This document shows, piece after piece, positions 35,675 to 43,941 of a DNA stretch of 64,000 nt (position 1 is its first letter; every line of letters starts with the position of its first letter). Under the pieces are notes generated by a model. The model saw only the letters and a list, made by a program, of their open reading frames with translations, was not told the DNA's origin and searched no databases. The DNA is taken from positions 806,001 through 870,000 of the forward strand of contig NZ_CP066356.1 of the NCBI RefSeq assembly GCF_023278185.1, in the 5' to 3' direction. Origin of the DNA: Bradyrhizobium elkanii USDA 76 (lineage in GTDB: Bacteria > Pseudomonadota > Alphaproteobacteria > Rhizobiales > Xanthobacteraceae). The position numbers and the translations under genes were made by a program.

Positions 35675-35709
35675 TTGACTAATATAGGGTACCCCCCTAT
35701 ATTACAATC
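35675..35709 (+). promoter_or_regulatory. rcnR promoter with embedded operator; leaderless start
   Basis: TTGACT (35675-35680), a spacer of exactly 17 bases and TATATT (35698-35703) form a near-consensus promoter. A perfect 10-bp inverted repeat (TAATATAGGG-TACCC-CCCTATATTA, 35680-35704) fills the spacer and -10, with the G/C tract flanked by AT inverted repeats that CsoR/RcnR-type repressors recognise. Transcription would start about at 35710, the A of the ATG, so the mRNA is predicted to be leaderless. Confidence 0.75.
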
Positions 35710-35988
35710 ATGTCGCATACCATCAAGCACAAGTCCAAGCTCGTCGGCCGGGTTCGCCGCATCAAGGGCCAGCTGGAGGCCGTCGAGCGCGCGCTGGAGT
35801 CCGAGATTGGTTGTGCCGACGTGTTGATGCTGGTGGCCTCGGTTCGCGGCGCCATCAACGGGCTCACCGCGGAATTGCTCGAGGATCACATCCGCCACCA
35901 CGTCGTGGATCCTGCCCGGGAAAAGGATCCCGAGAAGGCGCAGGGCGCCGCGGACCTGATCGACGTCGTTCGTACCTACTTGAAGTGA
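35710..35988 (+). CDS. rcnR: metal-sensing repressor, CsoR/RcnR family
   Basis: A 92-residue all-alpha repressor of the DUF156 family. The N-terminal helix has MSHTIKHKSKLVGRVRRIKG; the N-terminal His-3 matches the RcnR (Ni/Co) pattern. Metal ligands are seen as Cys in ESEIGCADVLM and His in DHIRHHVVD. Without metal it should block the promoter in front of it. It is followed 5 bases later by the exporter gene, so repressor and pump form one metal-inducible unit. FrmR-type sensing is less likely because of the neighbour. Confidence 0.88.
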   Translation: MSHTIKHKSKLVGRVRRIKGQLEAVERALESEIGCADVLMLVASVRGAINGLTAELLEDHIRHHVVDPAREKDPEKAQGAADLIDVVRTYLK

Positions 35989-35993
35989 ATGCC

Positions 35994-37064
35994 ATGACCG
36001 ATCTGTCTCAGCTGCTCCAGCAGGGCAGCGCGCATGCATGGCTGTTCGTACCCAGCGCGATCCTGCTCGGTGCGTTGCACGGGCTCGAGCCCGGCCACTC
36101 CAAGACGATGATGGCGGCCTTCATCATCGCGATCCGCGGCACCGTGGTGCAGGCGGTGCTGCTCGGCCTGTCGGCGACGATCTCGCACACCGCCATCGTC
36201 TGGCTGGTCGCGCTCGCCGGGCTTCACTTCGGCCAGCAATGGTCCGGAGAACGCAGCGAAGCCTGGCTGCAACTGGTGTCGGCGGTGATCATCATCGCGA
36301 TCGCGGCCTGGATGGCCTGGCGCACCTGGCGCGAGCAGACTGCCGAACACGATCACGATCATCACCATCATCACGACGAAACGCGCCGGCTGGTCCTGGC
36401 CGGACAATCGCTTTCGCTCGAGGTCTTCGAGGACGGCGTGCCGCCGCGCTGGCGGTTGCGCAGCGAGGCCGGTGTGCTGCCCGCGGCCGGCGACGTTGCC
36501 GTCGTGACGATCCGTCCCGACGGCAGCGAGCAACGCTTTCGTTTCGCCGGCCACGGCGGCTATCTGGAAAGCATCGACGAAATTCCGGAGCCGCATGCGT
36601 TCAAGGCGCGCGTCTCGGTGCGGGCGGACATGGCGGAAGTCCTGTTCGAGGAGCATGATCATGCGCATATGGATCTCGGCGACGAGGACGACGCGCATGC
36701 GCGCGCGCACGCCGCCGACATCCGCAAGCGCTTTGCCGGACGCACCGTCACGACGTGGCAGATCATCCTGTTCGGCCTGACCGGCGGGCTGATTCCGTGT
36801 CCGGCGGCGATCACTGTGCTGCTGCTCTGCCTCCAGCTCAAGCAGTTCAGCCTCGGCTTCGTGCTGGTGCTTTGCTTCGGCATCGGGCTTGCGATCACCA
36901 TGGTCTCCGCCGGTGTTGCGGCCGCGCTGAGCCTGCGTCATGTCGAGCGCCATTGGGCCGGCTTCAGCCGCTTTGCCCATCGTGCTCCCTACGTGTCGGC
37001 CGCGCTGATCGTGCTCGTCGGCCTCTACACGGGCTGGCTCGGGTTGCATGGGATCACGGCGTGA
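35994..37064 (+). CDS. rcnA: nickel/cobalt efflux protein, RcnA family, with a large loop insert
   Basis: A 356-residue inner-membrane exporter of the NicO/RcnA superfamily, with LGALHGLEPGHSKTMMAAF in the first span region and SATISHTAIVWLVALAG in the next. The cytosolic loop begins with HDHDHHHHHDE (about residue 118), continues with a beta-rich stretch of some 90 residues (LVLAGQSLSLEVFEDGVPPR, then QRFRFAGHGGYLE) and ends with a second His/Asp-rich segment (EEHDHAHMDLGDEDDAHARA) before the GGLIPCPAAITVLLL span. Plain RcnA has a much shorter His loop. Co-transcribed with rcnR. Confidence 0.88.
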   Translation: MTDLSQLLQQGSAHAWLFVPSAILLGALHGLEPGHSKTMMAAFIIAIRGTVVQAVLLGLSATISHTAIVWLVALAGLHFGQQWSGERSEAWLQLVSAVIIIAIAAWMAWRTWREQTAEHDHDHHHHHDETRRLVLAGQSLSLEVFEDGVPPRWRLRSEAGVLPAAGDVAVVTIRPDGSEQRFRFAGHGGYLESIDEIPEPHAFKARVSVRADMAEVLFEEHDHAHMDLGDEDDAHARAHAADIRKRFAGRTVTTWQIILFGLTGGLIPCPAAITVLLLCLQLKQFSLGFVLVLCFGIGLAITMVSAGVAAALSLRHVERHWAGFSRFAHRAPYVSAALIVLVGLYTGWLGLHGITA

Positions 37065-37194
37065 TCCGCTTCACCCCACTTCCATCTTGAAACCTGCGTG
37101 CGGTGGTCTAGATTTGCCTCAAGGGGACAAGGCAGACTCCCCGTGAGACCTCGGTCCAAGCTCTGCGCGACATTCACCGTCGTGGAGCTTTCAC

Positions 37195-37795
37195 ATGGAC
37201 ACCGAACCACACACACTTCTTCGTTCCGAAAATCGTCGTTGCAAAATCGCTATCCTGTCGCGTGGCGACGCCACGTCGCGCCGGGAGGCGACGGCGCAAA
37301 ACAGCCGTTTCGTCCGCGTCTTCGAAGCGCTCGCTGCCACCGGCATCGAAGCCGTTCCCGTCGTCTATGACGAGACATTCGTCGATACGGTCCGCGACCA
37401 ATTGCTGACGATGGACGGCGTTCTCGTCTGGGTCGATCCGATCCATCAGGGCAAGACGCGCGCGGCCCTCGATCCGCTGCTGCGCGACGTCGCGGCGAAG
37501 GGACCGTGGGTCAGCGCACATCCCGACGTCATCCTCAAGATGGGCGTCAAGGACGTGCTGTACCGGACGCGTCATCTGGGCTGGGGCGCCGACACCCATC
37601 GATACGCCACGGCAAGGCCCGGATTCCCCGGAAGCCCAGCCCGGACCGCGCATCATGCACGGCCCCGATGCCCCGCAATTCCAGGCATTGCGAAGGTTGA
37701 TGGAGGACGAATGGATCCCGCAAATGATGGCCGCGCTGGCGATCGATGAAGCGTCAGAGGGCAGCCGTATCGATGGAGGATCAAAAACCATCTAG
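37195..37795 (+). pseudogene. Cj0069-family protein remnant with internal deletion
   Basis: The first ~135 codons (CKIAILSRGDATSRREATAQ, LVWVDPIHQGKTRAAL, PDVILKMGVKDVLYRTRHLG) match the N-terminal half of a family usually about 330-350 residues long. After LGWGADTHRY the frame becomes unrelated. A second frame from 37655 to the TAG at 37793 reads MHGPDAPQFQALRRLMEDEW and so on, like the C-terminus of the same family. About 150 codons are missing and the frame is shifted. The 5' end has AGCTTTC rather than a clear Shine-Dalgarno. It is not likely to give a working product. Confidence 0.7.
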
Positions 37796-37979
37796 TCTTT
37801 GATCAAGAGGGGGTTCCGGCGTAGCCCGCCACCAGCACTCTAGCTGCCTACCGAATTTTCAACAACCACGACCGGCAGTGGACTTACACCAGAAGCCGAC
37901 CGCAGGGCCACGCAAGAAGCCTGCGAAGGCGTACCGGATTGTAAGATGACACGCCGCAGCGACCAGACTTCAAGCATGC

Positions 37980-38123
37980 TCGGACCAACGATCTACGTAT
38001 GTTTCCCGGACGTAGTCGCCCGGATAGCCAGCCCGGCAAAAACCGGGCAGAAGGGAGGCACATTTCATCCCCGAGACATACTGACGTTCACCCGGCGGCC
38101 TTCGTTGGCTGCCGGGTTTTTTG
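37980..38123 (+). ncRNA. candidate small RNA ending in an intrinsic terminator
   Basis: The stretch has successive stem-forming segments (GCCCGGCAAAAACCGGGC near 38030-38048) and ends in the strong terminator at 38090-38123. No promoter for a protein gene and no coding frame explain the terminator, since the flanking genes do not end there. The 5' end is a guess. I cannot assign it to a named RNA family. Confidence 0.35.
38090..38123 (+). terminator. intrinsic terminator
   Basis: ACCCGGCGGCC and GGCTGCCGGGT form a strong stem around a TTCGTT loop, followed directly by TTTTT. Orientation is plus. No annotated plus-strand gene ends immediately upstream. Confidence 0.75.
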
Positions 38124-38201
38124 CTCTCAATGGAGATCAGCCGGGCCATTCACAGCCAAGGCTACCTACTTGGATGGCGTTACCGCGATGGCATGAGGCC
38201 G

Positions 38202-38507
38202 TCAGTTTCGCCGGTGCTCGGACGAGCCATGATACGGATCACCGAAGAGAGCGCAGCGAGGACAATACCGATCAGCAGCTTTGCCGAGTTGGCGCTCGAA
38301 CTCCTTTCGGAGCGCTTCTCCCTCCCAAGTCGTGCCGTCGCACTTGATAAGCTTTCTGGCGCGCGCAAAGGCGTGGTTTTCAGCGGCGTCATCACCGACG
38401 CGCACGAGTACATCAAGGTGGAAAGGACATACTGCTACGGCGCGCGTCGTTTCCAGCGCGTAGTGCACGGCTGAACGCAAATCATTTGTTTGGCTGCTTA
38501 TGGGCAT
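38202..38507 (-). CDS. hypothetical protein with Cys/His pairs
   Basis: A 101-residue protein (MPISSQTNDLRSAVHYALET, then RAVAVCPFHLDVLVRVGDDA and ADRYCPRCALFGD). CPFH and CPRC could form one zinc site; no signal peptide. The start is clear: GAGGAGG lies 6 bases before the ATG. The frame is open further upstream, but that part crosses unrelated sequence. Family not recognised beyond its resemblance to other short Bradyrhizobium hypotheticals; the Asp/Ala-rich middle suggests a compact alpha-beta fold. Confidence 0.75.
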   Translation of the reverse strand: MPISSQTNDLRSAVHYALETTRAVAVCPFHLDVLVRVGDDAAENHAFARARKLIKCDGTTWEGEALRKEFERQLGKAADRYCPRCALFGDPYHGSSEHRRN

Positions 38508-38697
38508 GCGAGCCTCCTCGGAAGAATCGGGGCTCGGAGTGTTAGGGCTTGAGCCCCATTCAATAGTCAGGCTATTTCGGATGCAACTTAACTCTAGCCC
38601 GATCGGCAGGATCACCATTTGATGTAGCACAAAAGAACAAGCGAAGCCGGAGTGAAGGGAAGAAGTACTGAGAGCACGAAGTAAGCCGTAACCCATC

Positions 38698-38805
38698 GCG
38701 CAGGGAAAGCCGGGTTGTTTCCGGTTACACCTGTGGTCCTACCCCCGTGCTTTCTATCCTTTGCACGGGCCCATGGGTGCGATCGGCACCCGGCTTTCCC
38801 TGCGC
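38698..38805. repeat. REP-D long stem-loop repeat
   Basis: GCGCAGGGAAAGCCGGGT at the left and ACCCGGCTTTCCCTGCGC at the right are perfect 18-bp reverse complements enclosing 72 bases. The loop contains a further palindrome, GGGCCCATGGGTGC. Sequences of this type recur between genes in Bradyrhizobium; only one copy is in this window. Confidence 0.75.
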
Positions 38806-38900
38806 CCTCTGTCCAAGAGAGGGCGAAACGAAGAGCAAAGCTCGGACAAAACATGTCGCGAGAATGCGGATGTGTGACTCACGGACCGCGCCACACACTC

Positions 38901-39025
38901 AACGTCGTCCTGGCGAAAGCCAGGACCCATTACCCTAAATGCCGATCATTGTGCGATGCTGATACGACGAGTCCCGCTCACAACGTCCGCTGCGGCGTAT
39001 GGGTCCGGCTTTCGCCGGGACGACG
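38901..39025. repeat. REP-E stem-loop repeat
   Basis: GTCGTCCTGGCGAAAGCCAG with GGACCCATTA at the left and TATGGGTCCGGCTTTCGCCG with GGACGAC at the right are imperfect reverse complements over about 28 bases. Known type of intergenic palindrome in rhizobia. Confidence 0.7.
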
Positions 39026-39204
39026 GCGGTGGTCATTCGCACGCAGCGCCATTCACCACTCCCCGCGACGCCGAAGCGCGTGCTTCGGGCTACCCATTGC
39101 CAGTCCGATCTTCTATGGTGAACCGTTCGGGTCGCACGAGGCGAACTCGATAATTCCACGATATCAAAGGCTTAAGGCTCGGATCGAAGCCTTTGGAGGG
39201 CGGT

Positions 39205-40620
39205 TTGACGCGGTATATTTCGACCAGGGGTGAAGCCCCGGTGCTTGGCTTCTGCGATGTGATGCTGACCGGGCTTGCCCGTGACGGCGGGCTTTACGTG
39301 CCCGAGACCTGGCCGCAGCTGTCGCCCGAGACCATCGCCACCTTCTTCGGCCGTCCCTATTGGGAGGTCGCGGTCGAGATCATCCGGCCGTTTGTCGCCG
39401 GCGAGATTTCCGATGCCGAACTCGGCCGCATGGCCAACGAGGCCTATGCCACCTTCCGCCATCCCGCGGTGGTGCCGCTCGATCAGGCCGGGCCGAACCA
39501 GTTCCTGCTCGAGCTGTTCCACGGGCCGACCCTGGCGTTCAAGGACGTCGCGATGCAGCTGATCTCGCGGCTGATGGATCACGTGCTGGCCAAGCGCGCG
39601 CAGCGCACCACCATCGTCGTCGCGACCTCGGGCGATACCGGCGGCGCCGCGGTCGAGGCTTTTGCCAATCTCGACAATGTCGACCTCGTGGTGCTGTTCC
39701 CGAACGGGCGCATCTCCGAGGTGCAGCGCCGCATGATGACCACGACCGGCGCCGCCAACGTCCACGCGCTGGCGATCGAAGGCACGTTCGACGATTGCCA
39801 GGCGCTGGTGAAGGCGATGTTCAACAACCATCGCTTCCGCGACACGGTGGCGCTGTCGGGCGTCAACTCGATCAACTGGGCGCGCATCGTCGCGCAGGTG
39901 GTCTACTATTTCACCTCGGCGGTCGCGCTCGGCTCGCCGCAGCGCACCGTCGACTTCACGGTGCCGACCGGCAATTTCGGCGACATCTTCGCGGGCTACG
40001 TCGCCAAGCGGATGGGGCTGCCGATCCGGAACCTGCGCATCGCCGCCAACGTCAACGACATCCTGGCGCGCACGCTGAAGACCGGCATTTACGAGGTGCG
40101 CGAGGTGCACGCCACGACGTCGCCGTCGATGGACATCCAGGTGTCGTCGAACTTCGAGCGGCTGCTGTTCGAGGCGAGCGGCCGCGACGCCGATCAGGTC
40201 CGCCGCCTGATGGCCTCGCTGAAGCAGTCCGGCCGCTTCGTGCTGCCGGATGCGACGCTGGCCGCCGTGCGCCGTGATTTCGACGCCGGCCGCGCCGACG
40301 AGACCGAGACGGCGGCGGCGATCCGCGCCGCGTGGCGCGAGGCCGGCGATCTGGTCGATCCCCACACCGCGGTGGCGCTCGCGGTCGCCGACCGCGACAC
40401 CTCCGATTCCAGGATTCCCAACATCGTGCTGTCGACCGCGCACGCGGCCAAATTCCCCGACGCGGTGGAAGCCGCCTGCGGGGTGCGTCCGCAGCTGCCG
40501 GTCTGGCTCGGAGGCCTGATGAGCAAATCCGAACACATCACGGTCATGAAGAATGATTCTGCCGAGGTCGAGCGCTTCGTGCTGTCGGTCAGCCGTGCTG
40601 CCAAGCAGGGAGTTGCCTGA
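39205..40620 (+). CDS. thrC: threonine synthase
   Basis: PLP enzyme converting O-phosphohomoserine to threonine in the cytosol. A 471-residue protein. The N-terminus reads LTRYISTRGEAPVLGFCDV; the PLP Lys lies in TLAFKDVAMQL near residue 113, and the phosphate cup in ATSGDTGGAAV. The start is TTG at 39205 with GGAGGG 4-5 bases upstream; another TTG at 39193 is in frame. The stop overlaps the next start as TGATG, coupling it to the M16 peptidase, a conserved rhizobial order. Confidence 0.94.
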   Translation: MTRYISTRGEAPVLGFCDVMLTGLARDGGLYVPETWPQLSPETIATFFGRPYWEVAVEIIRPFVAGEISDAELGRMANEAYATFRHPAVVPLDQAGPNQFLLELFHGPTLAFKDVAMQLISRLMDHVLAKRAQRTTIVVATSGDTGGAAVEAFANLDNVDLVVLFPNGRISEVQRRMMTTTGAANVHALAIEGTFDDCQALVKAMFNNHRFRDTVALSGVNSINWARIVAQVVYYFTSAVALGSPQRTVDFTVPTGNFGDIFAGYVAKRMGLPIRNLRIAANVNDILARTLKTGIYEVREVHATTSPSMDIQVSSNFERLLFEASGRDADQVRRLMASLKQSGRFVLPDATLAAVRRDFDAGRADETETAAAIRAAWREAGDLVDPHTAVALAVADRDTSDSRIPNIVLSTAHAAKFPDAVEAACGVRPQLPVWLGGLMSKSEHITVMKNDSAEVERFVLSVSRAAKQGVA

Positions 40621-41909
40621 TGGGCGTTGAAATCACCAAGCTGCCGAGCGGCCTGACGATCGTCACCGACACCATGCCGCATCTGGAAACCGCGGCGCTC
40701 GGGGTCTGGGCCGGCGTCGGCGGGCGCGACGAGAAGCCGAACGAGCACGGCATCTCGCATCTGCTCGAACACATGGCGTTCAAGGGCACGGCGCGGCGCT
40801 CCTCGCGCGAGATCGTCGAGGAGATCGAGGCGGTCGGCGGCGACCTCAATGCCGGGACCTCGACCGAGACCACGGCCTATTATGCGCGGGTGATGAAGGC
40901 GGACGTGCCGCTGGCGCTCGACGTGCTCTCGGACATCCTCGCCAACCCCTCCTTCGTGCCGGACGAGCTGGAGCGCGAGAAGAGCGTCATCGTGCAGGAG
41001 ATCGGCGCGGCGCAGGATACGCCCGACGACGTCGTGTTCGAGCATCTCAACGAGCTCTGCTATCCGGAGCAGCCGATGGGCCGCTCGCTGCTCGGCACCG
41101 CCAAGACGCTGAAGGCCTTCGATCGCGACATGCTGCGCGGCTATCTCTCGACGCATTACCGCGCCCCCGACATGGTGGTCGCGGCCGCCGGCGCGGTCGA
41201 TCACGCGCGCATCGTCGAGGACGTCGTGCAGAAATTCGCAAGCTTCGAGGCCACGCCGCCGCCGAAGCCGCAGGCCGCGATGTTCGGCAAGGGCGGCTCG
41301 CGGGTGGTGCATCGCGACCTCGAGCAGGCGCATCTGACGCTGGCGCTCGAAGGCGTGCCGCAGACCGACCCGTCGCTGTTCTCGCTGCAGGTCTTCACCA
41401 ACACGCTCGGCGGCGGGATGTCGTCGCGGCTGTTCCAGGAGGTGCGCGAAAAGCGCGGGCTGTGCTACTCGATCTACACCTTCCACGCACCCTACACCGA
41501 CACCGGCTTCTTCGGCCTCTATACCGGGACCGATCCGGCGGATGCGCCGGAAATGATGGAAGTCATCGTCGACGTCATCAGCGACGCGGTCGAAACCCTG
41601 ACCGAGGCCGAGGTCGCCCGCGCCAAGGCGCAGATGAAGGCCGGCCTGTTGATGGCGCTGGAAAGCTGTTCATCCCGGGCCGAACAATTGGCACGCCATG
41701 TGCTAGCCTATGGCCGGCCGCAGACGGTGGAAGAGCTGGTGGCGCGGATCGACGCGGTCAGCGTCGAATCGAGCCGCAACGCCGCCCGTGCCCTGCTGGC
41801 GCGCAGCCGGCCCGCCGTTGTCGCGCTCGGCAGCGGCAGGGGTCTGGACACGGCGGTGGCTTTTGCGGAAGGATTGACGAAGTCGAAGGCAAAGACGCTG
41901 CTGCACTAA
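40620..41909 (+). CDS. M16-family metallopeptidase (mitochondrial processing peptidase-like)
   Basis: A 429-residue zinc protease. The inverted zinc motif HLLEHMAFKGT (HxxEH) lies near residue 46, with the distal Glu in the EREKSVIVQEIGAAQD segment. C-terminal half: YSIYTFHAPYTDTGFFGLY, ALESCSSRAEQLARH. Similar to the beta subunit of mitochondrial processing peptidase; the bacterial substrate is not known. Translationally coupled to thrC. Confidence 0.92.
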   Translation: MGVEITKLPSGLTIVTDTMPHLETAALGVWAGVGGRDEKPNEHGISHLLEHMAFKGTARRSSREIVEEIEAVGGDLNAGTSTETTAYYARVMKADVPLALDVLSDILANPSFVPDELEREKSVIVQEIGAAQDTPDDVVFEHLNELCYPEQPMGRSLLGTAKTLKAFDRDMLRGYLSTHYRAPDMVVAAAGAVDHARIVEDVVQKFASFEATPPPKPQAAMFGKGGSRVVHRDLEQAHLTLALEGVPQTDPSLFSLQVFTNTLGGGMSSRLFQEVREKRGLCYSIYTFHAPYTDTGFFGLYTGTDPADAPEMMEVIVDVISDAVETLTEAEVARAKAQMKAGLLMALESCSSRAEQLARHVLAYGRPQTVEELVARIDAVSVESSRNAARALLARSRPAVVALGSGRGLDTAVAFAEGLTKSKAKTLLH

Positions 41910-41969
41910 GGGGGCCGCGAGGCTCGGGGGCAGGGTGTCACGCCCGAATGGGCGGGGGAGTGTTGGGCC

Positions 41970-42557
41970 ATGGCCCTGTTTCGTTTGCCGTCCAATGGAC
42001 CCGCTGCACTGATGCCGCGCGGTCACGGGCTGTTGCTGCGCGCGCCGCAGATGTCGGATTTCCCGCAATGGGCGCAATTGCGCGAATTCAGCCGCGCCTA
42101 TCTCACGCCATGGGAGCCGATCTGGCCCTCCGACGACCTGACCCGCGCGGGCTTCCGCCGGAGGTTGCGCCGCTACACCGAGGATATCGCCGCCGACCGG
42201 TCCTATCCGTTCATCATCTTCCGCGAATCGGACGGGGTGATGATCGGCGGCATCACGCTCGCCAATGTCCGCCGCGGCATCGTGCAGGCCGGCACGATCG
42301 GCTATTGGGTCGGGCTGCCGCACGCCCATCGCGGCTACATGACGACGGCGCTGCGGGTCTTGCTGCCCTCGCTGTTCGGCGAGCTCAATCTGCACCGCAT
42401 CGAGGCCGCCTGCATTCCCTCCAATGCCTCGTCGATCCGCGTGCTGGAGAAGTGCGGCTTCACCCGCGAGGGCCTGGCGCGGCGCTATCTCTGCATCAAC
42501 GGGATCTGGCAGGACCACCTGCTGTTCGGCCTGCTGCACGAGGATTTCCGCGGCTGA
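41970..42557 (+). CDS. GNAT acetyltransferase, RimJ-like
   Basis: A 195-residue cytosolic N-acetyltransferase with the RimJ/RimL-type layout: LLLRAPQMSDFPQWAQLREFS at the start, GGITLANVRRG, the acetyl-CoA loop LPHAHRGYMTTALRVLL and NASSIRVLEKCGFTREG near the C-terminus. RimJ acetylates ribosomal protein S5, but paralogues act on other protein N-termini. It follows the M16 gene by 60 bases and may belong to the same operon. Confidence 0.87.
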   Translation: MALFRLPSNGPAALMPRGHGLLLRAPQMSDFPQWAQLREFSRAYLTPWEPIWPSDDLTRAGFRRRLRRYTEDIAADRSYPFIIFRESDGVMIGGITLANVRRGIVQAGTIGYWVGLPHAHRGYMTTALRVLLPSLFGELNLHRIEAACIPSNASSIRVLEKCGFTREGLARRYLCINGIWQDHLLFGLLHEDFRG

Positions 42558-42671
42558 ATCATAAGCCTATTGGCTGATGGCGATACCGATTCCATGCCTT
42601 GGGTTCGCCGCCATTGCCTTGCTATAACGCCCGCGAAACGGGGAACCGGGCTTGGAGATTTGAGGAAATTG

Positions 42672-43322
42672 ATGGGTGACAGGGTGATCAGGTTCGCGCT
42701 CGCGGCGGCGGTATCGATCGGTCTCGGTGCCACCCTGCTGCCGTCGGCAGCTTCCGCGCAGTCGCTGAGCGACCGCTTCAAGAGCCTGTTCGGCGGCGGC
42801 TCGTCCGACCAGGACAAGCCTGCCGCGCCCGCAGCGCCGCAGCAGCTCAACGATGCCGACGCCGAGCTGACCTGCCCGCCGGTGCAGATCCGCTCCGGGG
42901 CCTCGACCTATTCCGTGGCCGCGAACGGCAAGGAAGCGGTCGGCAACGACGTCAAGTTCCTGGCCTCGATCACGCGCACGGCGCGGCAATGCAATCTGAA
43001 TAGCGGCCAGATCACGGCCAAGATCGGTATTCAGGGGCGGATCATTGTCGGTCCCCAGGGCGCGCCGCCGAGTATCCAGGTGCCGCTTCGCGTCGCCGTG
43101 GTGCAGGGCGGCGTCGGCGAGAAGACGATCATGACAAAGGCCTACACCACCACGGTGCAGATGGACGAGAGCGGCAGCGTGCCGTTCAGCCTGGTTGCCG
43201 AGGACGTCGTCTATCCAGCGCCGTCGCCGGCCGACAACGACAATTACATCTTCTATATCGGCTTCGACCCGCAGGCCCTGAAGCCGGAGCCCAAGGCCCG
43301 CGCGCCGCACAAGAAGAAGTAA
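42672..43322 (+). CDS. exported hypothetical protein
   Basis: A 216-residue protein. The signal peptide (FALAAAVSIGLGATLLPSAA, to ASAQ) is followed by SLSDRFKSLFGGGSSDQDKP, a Pro/Ala linker and a compact domain with two Cys (LTCPPVQIRSGASTYSVAAN and ARQCNLNSG). The tail is basic (KARAPHKKK). Conserved in Bradyrhizobium by my memory of such sequences, function unknown. The ATG at 42672 has GAGGAAATTG upstream; an in-frame ATG at 42570 is less likely. Confidence 0.75.
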   Translation: MGDRVIRFALAAAVSIGLGATLLPSAASAQSLSDRFKSLFGGGSSDQDKPAAPAAPQQLNDADAELTCPPVQIRSGASTYSVAANGKEAVGNDVKFLASITRTARQCNLNSGQITAKIGIQGRIIVGPQGAPPSIQVPLRVAVVQGGVGEKTIMTKAYTTTVQMDESGSVPFSLVAEDVVYPAPSPADNDNYIFYIGFDPQALKPEPKARAPHKKK

Positions 43323-43325
43323 CAG

Positions 43326-43376
43326 CGCGTTTTCGAGCGAAGCGGATACCGGTTCGCGTGAAGAAAACGCGTCAAA
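43326..43376. repeat. REP-C dispersed palindromic repeat
   Basis: The core AGCGAAGCGGATACCGGTTC with TTTTCGAGC on one side and GTGAAGAAAACGCG on the other. A second copy in inverted orientation is at 62531-62580, sharing almost every base of the core. Confidence 0.85.
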
Positions 43377-43396
43377 CGGACGAATCTGGACAAACG

Positions 43397-43431
43397 AAAA
43401 GGCCGGCGCGATGAGCTCGCGCCGGCCTTTT
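43397..43431. terminator. bidirectional intrinsic terminator
   Basis: GGCCGGCGCGA and TCGCGCCGGCC form a perfect 11-bp stem with a TGAGC loop, flanked by AAAA and TTTT. It lies between the 3' ends of the convergent exported-protein gene and the ATP synthase operon and can serve both. Confidence 0.85.
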
Positions 43432-43452
43432 GTCGAAGGGGTTGAGATCGCG

Positions 43453-43938
43453 TCAGTTCAGCTTGGAGCGGACTTCGGCGATGCCCTTGCCGACGAGGTC
43501 GTCGGCAACCGAGCCCTTGACCGATTGCGACAGGATGGTCGAGGCGGCGGTCACGGCGGCGTTGGCCGCGGCGGCGCGGACATCGGCCACGGCCTGGGCC
43601 TCGGCCTGGGCGATCTTGCTCTCGGCGGTCTTGGTCCGCCGGGCGACAAAATCTTCCATCTTGATCTTGGCTTCGGCCGCGATCCGCTCGGCTTCGGCCT
43701 TGGCGCTGGAGATGATCTCCTCGGCCTCGCGCTCCGCGCTGGCGCGGCGCGCCTTGTACTCGCCGAGCAGCTTATTGGCCTCGTCCTTCAGGCGGCGGGC
43801 GTCTTCCAGCTCGGCCTTGATGCGCTCGGCACGGTGGTCGAGCGCCGTCAGCAGGGTGCGATGGACGCCGAGATAGCCGAACACGACCAGCAGAATGACG
43901 AAGGCGATCGCAACCCAGGTTTCCGGTTCGTAAAACAT
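43453..43938 (-). CDS. atpF: ATP synthase Fo subunit b
   Basis: A 161-residue peripheral-stalk subunit: one N-terminal span ([19 protein letters not shown]) and a long, highly charged Ala/Glu/Lys coiled coil that contacts F1. It forms a heterodimer with the b' subunit encoded 3 bases upstream. Last gene of the Fo operon, followed by the terminator at 43397-43431. Confidence 0.93.
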   Translation of the reverse strand: MFYEPETWVAIAFVILLVVFGYLGVHRTLLTALDHRAERIKAELEDARRLKDEANKLLGEYKARRASAEREAEEIISSAKAEAERIAAEAKIKMEDFVARRTKTAESKIAQAEAQAVADVRAAAANAAVTAASTILSQSVKGSVADDLVGKGIAEVRSKLN

Positions 43939-43941
43939 CGT

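Larger units (their letters stand above)
37796..38201. other. 406-base non-coding region
   Basis: No convincing protein gene. It holds the candidate small RNA at about 37980-38123, ending in an intrinsic terminator. Several frames are open but none has family-like sequence. Confidence 0.55.
38508..39204. other. 697-base repeat-rich intergenic region
   Basis: No gene that I can support. It contains two long stem-loop repeats (38698-38805 and 38901-39025). Open frames here, such as plus-strand 38715-39233, are chance readings through the repeats. Confidence 0.65.

Noticed and set aside
37946..38347. Plus-strand open frame of 133 codons
   Set aside because: It crosses a strong terminator and lies antisense to the better supported gene at 38202-38507.
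38715..39233. Plus-strand open frame through the repeats before thrC
   Set aside because: It reads through two palindromic repeats and ends inside the thrC start in another frame; no ribosome-binding site.
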